A DNA stretch of 64,000 nt from JAOUGY01 sp963785075 (GCA_963785075.1 CAWATW010000006.1:434001-498000), one strand, 5' to 3'. Positions 1 through 9,140 are shown, counted from the stretch's first letter. The notes: a model not told the origin generated them from the sequence alone. A program made the numbers and translations.

Positions 1-677
1 CCGACACCTTCACTCCATCGGGCATCGACGTCCTCACAGCCGATGAGTTCGGCGGCTTCCTCCAATTCGAGAACAACGGTCATTGGTGGGGGCTTCACCG
101 CGACCAGGCTCGCATGACACACAGCATGGATTTGCTCCGCTGGGCCCTGGGCGTGCTCGTCGACGAGTCGCGCCCGATCGAGGAACGAGTCGACGAGATC
201 GATCCCATCGACGGACACCAGGCCGTGCCGGGTCTCGATCGCTCGGTGTACACACCGATCCTCCTGGTCTCCAAGCCGGATGCCTACGGAGTGTGGAACA
301 CCATCTCGGAGGCAGCCATGAGACGCCTCGGGCTGTGGCCCGATCTCGATGCGGTCGCGACCAACGGGCGCCGGTACGCAGAGGTCAACGACATGATCCT
401 GACGATCGCAGCAGACGTTGGCACCGACCCCTGGACGCTCGACGCACTCTGGTGGGCCGTCGAGAAGGAGCACGATCCGGGCAGCCATTTCGTGACCAGC
501 CGAACCGCCACCGTCATTTCGAAGTCTCCGCCCCGCCGGCCTCGCGATTCGAAGCCGGCCACAACCCGAAGACCCGCCCGCCCGCAGGCGGCCACCTTCG
601 TGTGCACGAACTGCTTCCAACAGAAGCCGTTGAATCTGATGTCGGATGACCCGAATACCTGCATCGACTGCGCCTGA
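1..677 (+). CDS. C-terminal part of a zinc-ribbon protein, truncated by the window edge
   Basis: The reading frame is open from base 3 to the stop at 675-677, so the gene begins outside the window; only about 224 residues are visible. The visible N-terminal part contains FENNGHWWGLHR and, further on, YTPILLVSKPDAYGVWN, then a basic proline/arginine-rich linker. The last 25 residues hold two CxxC pairs (CTNC and CIDC), an apparent zinc ribbon. The NNxHWxGLHR and YGVWNxxSE patterns are ones I associate with accessory regions of some restriction/defence-type proteins, but that is recollection and not proof. No partner gene is visible. The next gene starts 162 bp downstream. Function unassigned; coding status itself is quite secure because the frame is long and has actinobacterial codon bias. 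Confidence 0.7.
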   Translation, partial: DTFTPSGIDVLTADEFGGFLQFENNGHWWGLHRDQARMTHSMDLLRWALGVLVDESRPIEERVDEIDPIDGHQAVPGLDRSVYTPILLVSKPDAYGVWNTISEAAMRRLGLWPDLDAVATNGRRYAEVNDMILTIAADVGTDPWTLDALWWAVEKEHDPGSHFVTSRTATVISKSPPRRPRDSKPATTRRPARPQAATFVCTNCFQQKPLNLMSDDPNTCIDCA

Positions 678-839
678 CGCTCTGAAGCCACGTCTCCGAC
701 GAGAGGACATCGCCCCTGGTATCCGAGGGGCACGGCGCCGGAACATGGAGCTGGCATCGTCGAATGCCACCGCAACCCCGAGTGCGTGCGACGTCGTCGA
801 GAGACGGTTCACGCGGGGCCGACCGAAGGGAGGCCCGCC

Positions 840-2054
840 GTGAAGATCGACGCCTACGGCTGCTACACGATCCAGAGCGCTCTTGGAAAGCCGAACAAGG
901 ACGGCTATCTCCATATCCCCGGCGCAACGCTCGAGAAGAACAAACCGATCACACTGTGGGGGCTCGACACGAGAGGTGTCGAGTTCACCGACCACTTCGA
1001 ATTCGCGCTCATCCCGGTGCCGAACACGGCCAACACGTATTACATCGTCAGCCGCCGGTCGGGACTCGCACTGATCGCATTGCCCGACAGGGTGGTCCAG
1101 GGCACCCCCGGTGAAGGGATCCCCAACAACCCGTCCGATGACGCGCTGTTCGAGTTCGCCGCGCAATTCGTTTTCGAGCCGACCGGCGACGCAACATTCG
1201 CCATTTCGAGCCAGCTCCTGGGCACGTACCTGGCAGCCAAGGACCAGAAGACCGCCAACGGGACGCCGCTCGTCTCGGTGCCGGCGATCGAGGCTCACGA
1301 GACAGCCAAGACACACAAAGAGTTCCGGCTCACTCGTGTGGCTCGCCTCATGGGCACCATCCCGGCCCCGGTGGCGAAGGCCGGTCGTCGATTCCCACAG
1401 CTGAAGAATCTCCATACCGAACTGCCCTTGGACACCGAGCCTCTCCTCCGGGAGATCGAGACTGTGCCGTTCTTCGCCATCAACGATCCTGTGTACCCGC
1501 CCTACCGTCAGGTGGCTGTGAGCCCCTACTACACGGTGAGTCGCTCGACGCTGTGGAGCAAAGTGTTCGATCGACAGCTCGATGGAATCGTCGAGCGGGA
1601 GACCGTCGATACCGCCGAGACGGGACTGAGTCAGATGGCAGCTACGAGCGTGCGGTCCACCTTCTCGAAGTCGATCTCGACGACTGCCAAGGCGGGCTAC
1701 AGCGGATTCGGGGTGAGCGCATCGGTGAGCGTCACCGGGAAGCTCGCCATGGAGAGCGAGCGCACCTCGCAGATGAGCACAGAAGCCCGACAGGCTCACA
1801 TGTTCACCGAGACGATCCTCTATCCCGCCGTCGGCAAGCCCTATCGGCTGGCGAAGTGGCGACCAGTCGATCGCTACGAGCTCAAGCGGAAAGACGGATC
1901 TCTGGTCGCCAGTTGGGACGCCGTCCGCACCGAAGAGGAGGTGATCGACGTGTTCCCCAGGAGCGTGGGTGCGCCCGAACGGAAACTCCCGGCCTCCGAG
2001 ACGGATCGCAAGGTACGAGCAGCAGCCAGAAAGGAGCTCGCCGCGGTCGGCTGA
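840..2054 (+). CDS. Probable beta-trefoil plus pore-forming-like protein, unknown function
   Basis: 404 residues. I chose the GTG at 840 because AAGGGAGG (826-833) lies 6 bp upstream; an in-frame ATG at 786 has no such site. Residues about 1-165 have repeats typical of beta-trefoil lectin-like modules: YYIVSRRSGLAL, then a FVFEP...FAISSQLLGTYLAA unit, then NGTPLVSV. Residues about 225-370 include a long stretch of alternating Ser/Thr and small residues (TFSKSISTTAKAG, then GVSASVSVTGK), like the membrane-inserting loop of aerolysin-type or Bin/Toxin_10-type beta pore formers. No signal peptide or membrane helix is seen. Trefoil plus aerolysin-like architecture is known in insecticidal and defence toxins, but the assignment here rests on pattern only. 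It is flanked by unrelated genes. Confidence 0.72.
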   Translation: MKIDAYGCYTIQSALGKPNKDGYLHIPGATLEKNKPITLWGLDTRGVEFTDHFEFALIPVPNTANTYYIVSRRSGLALIALPDRVVQGTPGEGIPNNPSDDALFEFAAQFVFEPTGDATFAISSQLLGTYLAAKDQKTANGTPLVSVPAIEAHETAKTHKEFRLTRVARLMGTIPAPVAKAGRRFPQLKNLHTELPLDTEPLLREIETVPFFAINDPVYPPYRQVAVSPYYTVSRSTLWSKVFDRQLDGIVERETVDTAETGLSQMAATSVRSTFSKSISTTAKAGYSGFGVSASVSVTGKLAMESERTSQMSTEARQAHMFTETILYPAVGKPYRLAKWRPVDRYELKRKDGSLVASWDAVRTEEEVIDVFPRSVGAPERKLPASETDRKVRAAARKELAAVG

Positions 2055-2173
2055 CGACGATCGTCGTTCCCCGTCTTGCTTCTGCCCGGGAGCGAAGAGA
2101 CCGCGGATTCGGGATGCGTCCGCCGGCAACCACGACAAGCGTCCCGGGTCGGTGGCCCGTTTGGGGCTGACAC

Positions 2174-2199
2174 CCCCGGCGTCGACGGACGCCGGGGGC
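2174..2199 (+). terminator. Strong GC hairpin between the trefoil protein and the MFS gene
   Basis: CCCCCGGCGTC (2174-2184) and GACGCCGGGGG (2189-2199) form a perfect 11-bp stem around a GACG tetraloop. It lies 120 bp after the trefoil gene's stop and 70 bp before the transporter start. No T-run follows (the next bases are CTTGGGGG), so it is either an actinobacterial-type terminator without a U tract or part of a structured leader. Confidence 0.5.
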
Positions 2200-2269
2200 T
2201 TGGGGGCCGGCGACCGACCGCTGCGCGCGCCCGCCGCCGGTGGTATTCGAAGCGGCGATACTCGCGGGG

Positions 2270-3436
2270 ATGCGCTCCATCATCACACCGAGATTCGCTC
2301 GTGCCTGGATCGCCAACTTCTTTTCGGACCTGTCGTTCACACTCTTCGTGCACTTCGCCGGATTCCTCAGCGGCCTGGGTGCCGGCGAGGCCGTGATCGG
2401 AGCCACTGCGTCGGTGGCGGCGGTGACCGCCATCGTGGTACGGCCGCGGACGGGATCATGGATGGACCAATACGGCCGCATTCCGATCGTTCGGTTGGCC
2501 GCGGTCGTGCGGATCCTCGCAACACTGTCGTTCCTCATGGTGAACGGAATAGGGCCCATGGTCTTCGTGATCCGGGCCATCCACATGACGGCCGTGGCCG
2601 TGACGTTCACCGGGCTCATCACATACGCCTCCGATGCGATGCCCGCCGACCGCCGATCACAGGCGATCGCCTGGTACGGGCTCTCGGGGATGGTGGCGAG
2701 CGCCATCGGGCCTCTGCTGGGCGACCGCCTGGTGGCGTCGTACGGGTACTCAGGGATCTTCATCGGGATGGCGGCCGCCGAGGCGGCACTGTTGGTCGTC
2801 TTGTTCTCGATGAAGGCCATCGAGAACCGGCCAAGGCTCCATACTCCAGGCGGGTCGCTGGCTCTGATCAGGTACCGGCCGCTGATCCCGATCTGGCTCA
2901 TGATGGTGGGTTTCGGTCTGGGGTTCGGAACGCTCCTCAACTTCATGCGTACCTTTGTCGACGCAACGGGCATCGGGGCGGTCGGCCCGTTCTTCACCGC
3001 ATACGCGGTGGCGGCCATCGTCACCAGGCTGGGACTCTCCTCCCTTCCACAGCGAGTCGGCGAGATGCGGGTCCTCTACCCGGCGATCGCGTTCTACGGC
3101 GCCGGGATCGCGCTGCTCTCGATCACCTCGACGACGACGATGCTCTGGATCGCAGCCGCCGTCGCCGGCACCGGTCACGCCTTCATGTTCCCGATCCTCG
3201 GTGGCCTCGTCGTGGGGCGATCTCCAGAGGATCGACGCGCCGGGGGCATGAGCCTCTTCTCCGCCACGTTCGACCTCGGTCCGCTGATCGGGGCACCGAT
3301 CATCGGGCTCATCGTGGAACGCCAGGGCTATGGGCCCATGTGGATCGGACTCGCGGCCACGATCGTGGCCGTCGGGCTTGCGTTCTTCGTGCTGGACGGC
3401 AAAGTGGTCGAGGAACTCGCTCCTCGACCACTCTGA
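2270..3436 (+). CDS. MFS transporter
   Basis: 388 residues from the ATG at 2270; an in-frame GTG at 2240 would add 10 residues, and neither start has a good ribosome binding site. The protein has about 12 hydrophobic segments. It starts with RAWIANFFSDLSFTLFVHFAGFL and has the loop 2-3 MFS signature-like stretch RPRTGSWMDQYGRIPIVRL, where the G-x3-D-x2-G-R core is clear. A central loop follows SMKAIENRP, after which the second six-helix bundle begins. This resembles the small drug/metabolite exporter MFS_1 group; the substrate cannot be read from the sequence. The gene stands alone and converges with the GerMN lipoprotein gene, 19 bp away. A stable hairpin (2174-2199) lies in its leader. Confidence 0.85.
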   Translation: MRSIITPRFARAWIANFFSDLSFTLFVHFAGFLSGLGAGEAVIGATASVAAVTAIVVRPRTGSWMDQYGRIPIVRLAAVVRILATLSFLMVNGIGPMVFVIRAIHMTAVAVTFTGLITYASDAMPADRRSQAIAWYGLSGMVASAIGPLLGDRLVASYGYSGIFIGMAAAEAALLVVLFSMKAIENRPRLHTPGGSLALIRYRPLIPIWLMMVGFGLGFGTLLNFMRTFVDATGIGAVGPFFTAYAVAAIVTRLGLSSLPQRVGEMRVLYPAIAFYGAGIALLSITSTTTMLWIAAAVAGTGHAFMFPILGGLVVGRSPEDRRAGGMSLFSATFDLGPLIGAPIIGLIVERQGYGPMWIGLAATIVAVGLAFFVLDGKVVEELAPRPL

Positions 3437-3455
3437 CGTCTCAGCGGGTCGCCCG

Positions 3456-4859
3456 TCACGGCGACCATTCGTTGACGGTCAGACCGACCACCCTGGGTTC
3501 ACCGCTCTCGTAGTCGATCGACACGTACCAGGCGGTCCAGTCGAGGCCGCCGTACTGAGGATCGTCACCCGAGTCGTACACACTCACGAAGTGGAACCCT
3601 TCGAACTCGAAGGGAATGGCGTACTCGGCGGGAATCCCGTTGCCTCCGACCTCGGCCGTATCCCTCATGAGTGACACATCGTCGTCGACGAAGGTCGAGA
3701 CGAACCGGTCACCGATCGCCTCGGCGAAGGTCCGGGACGGGATCTCAGGGCTCCCGGGTTCGAGCGCCGCCGAACCCCACTTGTAGGTGGTTGTATCCGT
3801 CATGACGGTTGCCAGCTGATCGACGTCGAACCGGATGGGGGGTGCGTTGTGCGCCACATACAGCCCTCTGCTCGACACGACCGACGTGAGATCGCCGTCA
3901 TCGGCCATGATCTCGGCCATCTGCTGGAGAAGGGCCAGTACCTTCGGGTCGGCAGCGAACACTGCGTCGCTCACGACCGCACCCAGGAAGCGTCCGTTCA
4001 CCCAGCCGGAGCCATCGGGAGTCACGATCTCGAGCCATGTGGACGTTCCCACGGCCCGCCGCTGTCCGGTGACTCTGACGACCGCGCCGGGCGCGAGCAT
4101 CCCGGTGATCTCATTGTCGACGCCTGCCCCACTGCGGACGTTCAACACGTCATCGGAGGTGACCAGAACCACCCGCCGCTGCTCATCGAGCGGGACACCT
4201 TCCAGGGACGGCAGGTCGGACTGCGTCCAGCGAGCTGCCGGGGCGCTCAGCGGCAACGCCGATTCGTAGTCGGAGCGTCCGACCGGCTCCTCCAACAGGA
4301 TGCCCTCCCCAGAGAAGACCGTGACCAGTTCCCCGTCGATCCAGAAGACCACCTCATCGACGGTGTCGAACTGTGTGAGGGTGTACACGACCTGGGCCAG
4401 CCGGCTGGTCATGCCGAACGTGCCGCCGCCCTGCTCGAACTCCTGCGAGAGATCGACGGTGGCGATCCCGCCGGAGATGTCGATGCCGAGCAGCAAGGTG
4501 TCTTCCGGAATCGCGGTCGACAACCCGGCCTCGGCCTCGGACGCGGTGGGGCCGGCGATCAGCGCGCGGACCGCGTTGGCGGCCACATCGAGCGTGCCGG
4601 GCACCGTCCTCGTCACCGCCTTGGCGTAGGCGCTGTCCTGAACCAGATACACCTGTACGAACCGCTCGCCGACCGGCTGGGTGGTCGGCGGCGGCGTCGT
4701 GGTCGTGGTCGTTCCGGTGCCCGGTGCCGTCGTGTCCGTCGTCGTGCTGCTGCCCGGTGAATCGGGCAGAGTGGTGACCGGACCACCGTCACCCACATCG
4801 TCGCCACATGCAACCAGCACCAACGCCAGCAAACCGATGATGGCAATGAGTCGTCTCAT
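3456..4859 (-). CDS. LpqB-like GerMN/SH3 lipoprotein of a two-component operon
   Basis: 467 residues. The start at 4859 is fixed by AGGAGGAAG a few bases upstream and by the signal peptide that follows; a longer in-frame start at 4916 lies inside the kinase gene. The lipobox is LVLVAC, followed by a Thr/Pro-rich linker to about residue 70. A GerMN domain spans about residues 75-200 (VQVYLVQDSAYAKAVTR near its start, GGIATVDLSQEF in the core). A bacterial SH3 domain follows at about 235-300 (DVLNVRSGAG...GWVNGRFLG). The C-terminal 150 residues are unassigned. Gene order response regulator, sensor kinase, GerMN lipoprotein matches mtrA-mtrB-lpqB of actinobacteria, where the lipoprotein modulates the kinase at the cell surface. 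It starts 19 bp after the kinase stop. Confidence 0.85.
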   Translation of the reverse strand: MRRLIAIIGLLALVLVACGDDVGDGGPVTTLPDSPGSSTTTDTTAPGTGTTTTTTPPPTTQPVGERFVQVYLVQDSAYAKAVTRTVPGTLDVAANAVRALIAGPTASEAEAGLSTAIPEDTLLLGIDISGGIATVDLSQEFEQGGGTFGMTSRLAQVVYTLTQFDTVDEVVFWIDGELVTVFSGEGILLEEPVGRSDYESALPLSAPAARWTQSDLPSLEGVPLDEQRRVVLVTSDDVLNVRSGAGVDNEITGMLAPGAVVRVTGQRRAVGTSTWLEIVTPDGSGWVNGRFLGAVVSDAVFAADPKVLALLQQMAEIMADDGDLTSVVSSRGLYVAHNAPPIRFDVDQLATVMTDTTTYKWGSAALEPGSPEIPSRTFAEAIGDRFVSTFVDDDVSLMRDTAEVGGNGIPAEYAIPFEFEGFHFVSVYDSGDDPQYGGLDWTAWYVSIDYESGEPRVVGLTVNEWSP

Positions 4860-4878
4860 CGCTTCCTCCTCTCGGATC

Positions 4879-6321
4879 TCATTTCTCACCATCAGCATGC
4901 GGCGCAGACGTCTCACCGAGCACGGCAGCGTGTAACGAGTCGGTCACGGGAAATCTCAACTCGAAGACGAGACCTCCGCCTGGGCGGGCAGCAGCCGTGA
5001 GACCGCCGCCCAATCTGGCGGCATGGCGCTTGGCGATCGCAAGACCCAATCCGCTCCCCCCTTGTCGCGAAGCATCGGCCTTGAAGAACCGGTCGAACAA
5101 CCGGGGCAGAGATTCCGGGTCGACTCCCGGACCGTCGTCTTCGACCTCGATCGACAGCACTCCCAGTTCCAGGGCATACGTGATTGCGACGGCGGCACCG
5201 GGCGCATGGACGAGAGCGTTGTCGAGTAGGTTCGAAACGACGCGCTCGACACTCCGTCGGTCACACTCCACGTTGACGGCCTCACCCACGACCCGGGCGT
5301 CCGCGTGTCGCTCCGAAACCAGAGCGCTGAGCAGTCGCCCGACGTCGGTCGTCTCGAGGTCGCGCTCATGGGTGCCGGCATCGAGGCGCGAGATCTCGAG
5401 CAGCTCCTCCACGAGTCTGCGAAGACGGGTGACGTCGGCCATCAGCAGCTCGGCTGCACGCCTCCCGACGCCGGTGAGCTCGTCCATGTGCGGCCGCAGC
5501 AGCTCGGCCTCGTTCGACAGGCCCGTCAACGGCGTACGAAGCTCGTGCGAGACGTCGGCGACGAAGCGCCTTTCCCGGGCCTCGGCCTCTTCGAGCTCGG
5601 TGACCTGAGCCTGCAATGAGGCCGCCATCATGTTGAACGTCTCCGAAAGACGGCCGAACTCGTCGTCGGAGGTCACGGCCACCCTCGTCTCGAGCTCTCC
5701 TGCTGCGATCCGCTGCGCAGCGCGTCCGGCCGAGTCGACGGGCCTCAGGACACCTCGTGCCACGGTGCCCGCCGCCAGAATCGCCAGCGCCACGACGATC
5801 CCGGCCGCCACGACCAGGTACCTGCCCAGATCGGAGGCTGCCCGGCCAACCACCGAGGCGTCGTTGAAGAAGTAATAGATCTCGTCGCCCGATGGACGTC
5901 GGCCCGCCACGACCAGCATCGGGTCCTGCCCGACCAGGACGAACTGATATCCGTATCTCCCGTTGCCGGCGAGCTCGGTGAGCTCCGGATCGATGATCTG
6001 CGGCGTTTCCAGAAGGTCCGGTCGGGAGGCGTAGGGGTCACCGTCCCCGAAATCGACGTACACGCCGGCGGCACCGCGAAGCAGGAACCGGTCGATCAGT
6101 CGGCTCTGCTCGAAACCTTCCCGTTCGAGGGAAGCCGGGATCGCCTCGGCATCGGCGAGCTGGACCAGGTTGAATTCTGCACGTGTCAGCGCTTCTTCCA
6201 CGAGTTGACCGCGCAGCGAGTTGCGAACGAGGAAGAACGCCCCGGCCGACAGCGAACCGGCTGTGACGACAACCAGCACGATGATGGTGATGGTGAGCCT
6301 GGCCCGGAAGCTCCGGGTCAT
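4879..6321 (-). CDS. Sensor histidine kinase (MtrB/BaeS-type)
   Basis: 480 residues. A first membrane helix lies at about 8-32 and a second at about 165-190, bounding an extracytoplasmic sensor region of about 130 residues. HAMP follows at about 190-240 (RGVLRPVDSAGRAAQRIAAGEL). The HisKA box FVADVSHELRTPL carries the phospho-accepting His259. The ATPase domain shows the N box (SNLLDNALVHAP), G1 (DDGPGVD), the F box (LFDRFFKAD) and G2 (GGSGLGLAIAKRH), so all catalytic motifs are intact. Its start overlaps the response regulator's stop by 4 bp, implying translational coupling, and the GerMN lipoprotein follows. It is likely to phosphorylate the adjacent OmpR-type regulator in response to an envelope signal. 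Confidence 0.93.
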   Translation of the reverse strand: MTRSFRARLTITIIVLVVVTAGSLSAGAFFLVRNSLRGQLVEEALTRAEFNLVQLADAEAIPASLEREGFEQSRLIDRFLLRGAAGVYVDFGDGDPYASRPDLLETPQIIDPELTELAGNGRYGYQFVLVGQDPMLVVAGRRPSGDEIYYFFNDASVVGRAASDLGRYLVVAAGIVVALAILAAGTVARGVLRPVDSAGRAAQRIAAGELETRVAVTSDDEFGRLSETFNMMAASLQAQVTELEEAEARERRFVADVSHELRTPLTGLSNEAELLRPHMDELTGVGRRAAELLMADVTRLRRLVEELLEISRLDAGTHERDLETTDVGRLLSALVSERHADARVVGEAVNVECDRRSVERVVSNLLDNALVHAPGAAVAITYALELGVLSIEVEDDGPGVDPESLPRLFDRFFKADASRQGGSGLGLAIAKRHAARLGGGLTAAARPGGGLVFELRFPVTDSLHAAVLGETSAPHADGEK

Positions 6322-6998
6322 CGGCGCACCGCTCGGTAACCGACGCCCCGCACCGTCTCGATCAGTGTCGGATCATGAGGATCTGGCTCGACCTTCCCCC
6401 TAAGGCGTTGGACGGCCATGTCGACCAGTCTCGAGTCGCCGAGATAGTCATACCCCCACACACGTTCGAGCAGGATCTCCCGGGAGAACACCCGACCGGG
6501 CGCCTGCGCCAACTCGACGAGCAGTCGGAATTCGGTCGGCGACAATCCGAGGTCCTGGCCGTGGCGTTCCGCTGCGTGGGCCGGTACATCGATCTCGACG
6601 TCACCCAGCCGGAGCACCTCTGCCGAGTCGTGACCCCGGACACGCCGCAGTGCGGCCCGGATCCGAGCGACGAGTACCGGCATCTCGAAGGGCTTGGTGA
6701 CATAGTCGTCGGCTCCCGACTCGAGACCCACCACGATGTCGATGGCATCGGATCGTGCCGTGAGCATGACCACCGGAACGCTCGAATCCCGTCTGATGAT
6801 CCGGCACACCTCGAGGCCGTCACGTTTCGGCAGCATGACGTCGAGCAGCACGAGATCTGGACGCGAGTGACGGAACCGGGCGAGTCCTTCGTCGCCGTCG
6901 GCAGCCGACTCGACGTCGAATCCGGCCGCCTCGAGGCCCAAAGCCGTCGTCTCGCGAATCGAGGGGTCGTCTTCGATCAATAGTATGCGTGCGTCCAC
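6318..6998 (-). CDS. OmpR-family response regulator
   Basis: 226 residues starting at a GTG. The receiver domain (1-120) has the acidic pair D10/D11, phospho-acceptor D53 in LVLLDVMLP, T80 and K102 in YVTKPF. A short linker leads to a winged-helix DNA-binding domain (about 130-225) with LSPTEFRLLVELAQAPGRV, the RVWGYDYLGDSR loop and the C-terminal IETVRGVGYR hairpin. It is first in a three-gene operon with the kinase (4-bp overlap) and the GerMN lipoprotein, the same order as mtrA-mtrB-lpqB. It is probably the transcription factor controlling envelope or cell-wall functions; I do not assign the mtrA symbol because orthology cannot be shown here. Confidence 0.94.
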   Translation of the reverse strand: MDARILLIEDDPSIRETTALGLEAAGFDVESAADGDEGLARFRHSRPDLVLLDVMLPKRDGLEVCRIIRRDSSVPVVMLTARSDAIDIVVGLESGADDYVTKPFEMPVLVARIRAALRRVRGHDSAEVLRLGDVEIDVPAHAAERHGQDLGLSPTEFRLLVELAQAPGRVFSREILLERVWGYDYLGDSRLVDMAVQRLRGKVEPDPHDPTLIETVRGVGYRAVRR

Positions 6999-7080
6999 CC
7001 TCGGATTATCGCCGTCCGTCCAACCCGACGAGCGGCATCGAGCCGGGCCGGTGTTGCGCGAACGTGACCGCGAAGGCCGC

Positions 7081-7893
7081 TCAGTAGCCGAGCTCGGCCG
7101 GGAGTCCGCCCGTAACCTCGTCCAGCTTGCCTACGAGACGGGATGGCAGCCGGTCCCTCCAATCGCCGGGAGTACCTCGCCTCAGGTGACTTCCCACGTC
7201 CTCAGAGCCCTGGTCTCGACCCGTGACCGCACGGAAGCTCTTTCGCTCGCACAGCGACTCGAACTCACCCGGTGGTATCTGGATCTGGAGGTGATCGAAG
7301 ACGTCACTCAGGAACTTGCGATGATCCAATGCGAGGTCCTCATACCGGAACACGCGAGGACCGTCGCCGGTCGACGGTGCTCCCCACGACCGCTGCGCCC
7401 GGAACAGACCCCACTCGTCGAGGGTGTCGAGCACCAGCTCCATGCCCTGCTCGTCGTCGAGTCCGGTCAGCTTCCGCCGCAGTTCCGGAATCTCACCGAT
7501 CGGCTTGTGAGAGTGGCGCGCCGCGAAGTAGAAGGAGACGACGATGTCTCGCGGGTCCCGTGTCACGAAGAAGGCGGCGTGGTCCTTCGGCTTCGGCATG
7601 GCATCGAATGTCGGCCGGTTGATGTAGAGATGGGCAGCGATCGTCCTCTTTGGGAACGCCTCGGTGATCTGCGCCGAATCCAGCCCGCGCTCGATGAACG
7701 GCACCACGTACAACCCCGTGTACCGATAGACCGTCTCGTCATTGAGGATGAGCCGGAACCATTGGCTGGCGGTGCGCTGCACACAGCAGTGAAATATGTT
7801 GTCGAACGGCGACTTGACCTCTGCGCCGAGACCGAGGCGGCGTTTCGCCCGCGTGATCCGCCGCTGCATCGTCGACATCGAACCGTGTGCCAT
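7081..7893 (-). CDS. Sulfotransferase-domain protein
   Basis: 270 residues from the ATG at 7893, preceded by GGGAG; longer in-frame starts up to 8001 lack support. The fold is the PAPS-dependent sulfotransferase type. FHCCVQRTASQWFRLIL is the 5'-phosphosulfate-binding loop region, although the usual PKSGTT core is replaced by QRTASQ. FVTRDPRDIVVSFYF is the 3'-phosphate-binding region, and the C-terminal RRGTPGDWRDRL matches the RKGxxGDWKN motif. It is cytosolic, with no signal peptide. The acceptor is unknown; in bacteria such enzymes sulfate carbohydrates, lipids or secondary metabolites. Its neighbours (two-component system, LLM oxidoreductase) give no hint. It stops 82 bp before the response regulator gene on the same strand. 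Confidence 0.85.
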   Translation of the reverse strand: MAHGSMSTMQRRITRAKRRLGLGAEVKSPFDNIFHCCVQRTASQWFRLILNDETVYRYTGLYVVPFIERGLDSAQITEAFPKRTIAAHLYINRPTFDAMPKPKDHAAFFVTRDPRDIVVSFYFAARHSHKPIGEIPELRRKLTGLDDEQGMELVLDTLDEWGLFRAQRSWGAPSTGDGPRVFRYEDLALDHRKFLSDVFDHLQIQIPPGEFESLCERKSFRAVTGRDQGSEDVGSHLRRGTPGDWRDRLPSRLVGKLDEVTGGLPAELGY

Positions 7894-7987
7894 TTCGCCA
7901 CTCCCTACCCCAGCTTTCCTCCCCGAGATCACCCTAGCCCGCAGCACAGCGTCGAGGACAGGGCCAATCAACTCACGTCCTGAAGCA

Positions 7988-9025
7988 TCAGACCACGGCA
8001 AGGGCTCGCCGAACCCTCGGCGCGACCTCAGTGCCCAGGAGTTCGATGGCGTTCAGCACCCGGTCGTGAGGGAGGGTGCCGACGCTGACGTGAAGCATGA
8101 ACCGGTCGATACCGAGCACCTCCCGCCACAGCAGGATCTTGGCCGCGACATCGTCGGGGTCTCCCAACACGAGGGAGCCTTCCGCCGACCGCATCGAATC
8201 GAATTGGAGACGAGTCATCGGCCCCCATCCCCGCTCTTCGCCGAGTCCGCTCATCGCTGCGGCGTAGGAGGGGTAGTAGAAATCAGCTGCTTCCGATCGG
8301 CTACCACCTATGAAGCCGTGTGCGTGAACGGCCAGCGGCACCCGCTTCGGATGGAACCCGTTCTCCTCGAGCGTGCGCCGGTGCAAGTTGGCCAGCGCCG
8401 CGAATCGATGCGGGGCGCCACCGATGATCGCAAGGGCAACTGGAAGGCCGCGAACACCCGCACGTACGATGGAATGGGGATTCCCACCCACTCCCACCCA
8501 GATCGGGAGCGGGTCCTGGTGCGGCCGGGGGTACACGCCCCGCTCGTGGATCGGCGCTCTGAACCTACCCGTCCAGGTCACGGTCTCGTTGTCCCTGACC
8601 GCGAGCAGAAGGTCCAGTTTCTCCGCAAAGAGCGCGTCGTAGTCCTCGAGGGAGTACCCGAACAGTGGGAAGGACTCGATGAACGATCCACGTCCGACGA
8701 GCAACTCGGCCCGGCCGGCGGAGAGAAGGTCGAGAGTCGCGAACTGCTGGAAAACCCGAACCGGGTCATCGGACGACAACACGCTGACGGCTGGTGTCAG
8801 GCGGATTCGCTCGGTCCGACCTGCGGCCGCGGCCAGGACGACCGCCGGAGCCGAAGAGGCAAAGTCCGGTCGATGGTGCTCTCCCACGCCGTAAACGTCG
8901 AGGCCGACTTCCTCGGCCTTTTGAACCTCCTCGACCACTTGTTGCAGCCGTTCCCCGGCTTCGACCGGTGTTCCCGAGTGCGGCTCCACAAGTGTCTCGG
9001 CGAAGGTGGTGATTCCCAGTTCCAT
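7988..9025 (-). CDS. LLM-class flavin-dependent oxidoreductase
   Basis: 345 residues, full length for the luciferase-like monooxygenase family. The TIM-barrel signatures are present: GITTFAET near the start, YGVGEHHRPDFASSAP, IRLTPAVSVLSSDDPVRV, the FATLDLLSAGRAELLVGRG stretch, and PIWVGVGGNPHSIVRA. Members use FMN or F420; the cofactor cannot be decided here. The group with GEHH in this position is often annotated as bacterial luciferase-like monooxygenase or alkanal monooxygenase-like, with diverse substrates. It is followed on the same strand, 94 bp on, by the sulfotransferase gene. It is divergent from the small acidic lipoprotein gene, with 157 bp between starts. Confidence 0.9.
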   Translation of the reverse strand: MELGITTFAETLVEPHSGTPVEAGERLQQVVEEVQKAEEVGLDVYGVGEHHRPDFASSAPAVVLAAAAGRTERIRLTPAVSVLSSDDPVRVFQQFATLDLLSAGRAELLVGRGSFIESFPLFGYSLEDYDALFAEKLDLLLAVRDNETVTWTGRFRAPIHERGVYPRPHQDPLPIWVGVGGNPHSIVRAGVRGLPVALAIIGGAPHRFAALANLHRRTLEENGFHPKRVPLAVHAHGFIGGSRSEAADFYYPSYAAAMSGLGEERGWGPMTRLQFDSMRSAEGSLVLGDPDDVAAKILLWREVLGIDRFMLHVSVGTLPHDRVLNAIELLGTEVAPRVRRALAVV

Positions 9026-9140
9026 TGCTCCTCATCACACGGGTCCGAGGCAACGATCGCAGGTTCCGCCGATTGTGACGGATTGGTCGGCAGATGCGGC
9101 TCGGGGTTTGCCGGTCGACGAACCGGGTAGGTCTCGAGGG

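Noticed and set aside
2055..2269. Riboswitch in the MFS leader
   Set aside because: GGCAACC and a strong hairpin recalled SAM-type elements, but the required core pairings and conserved junctions could not be found.
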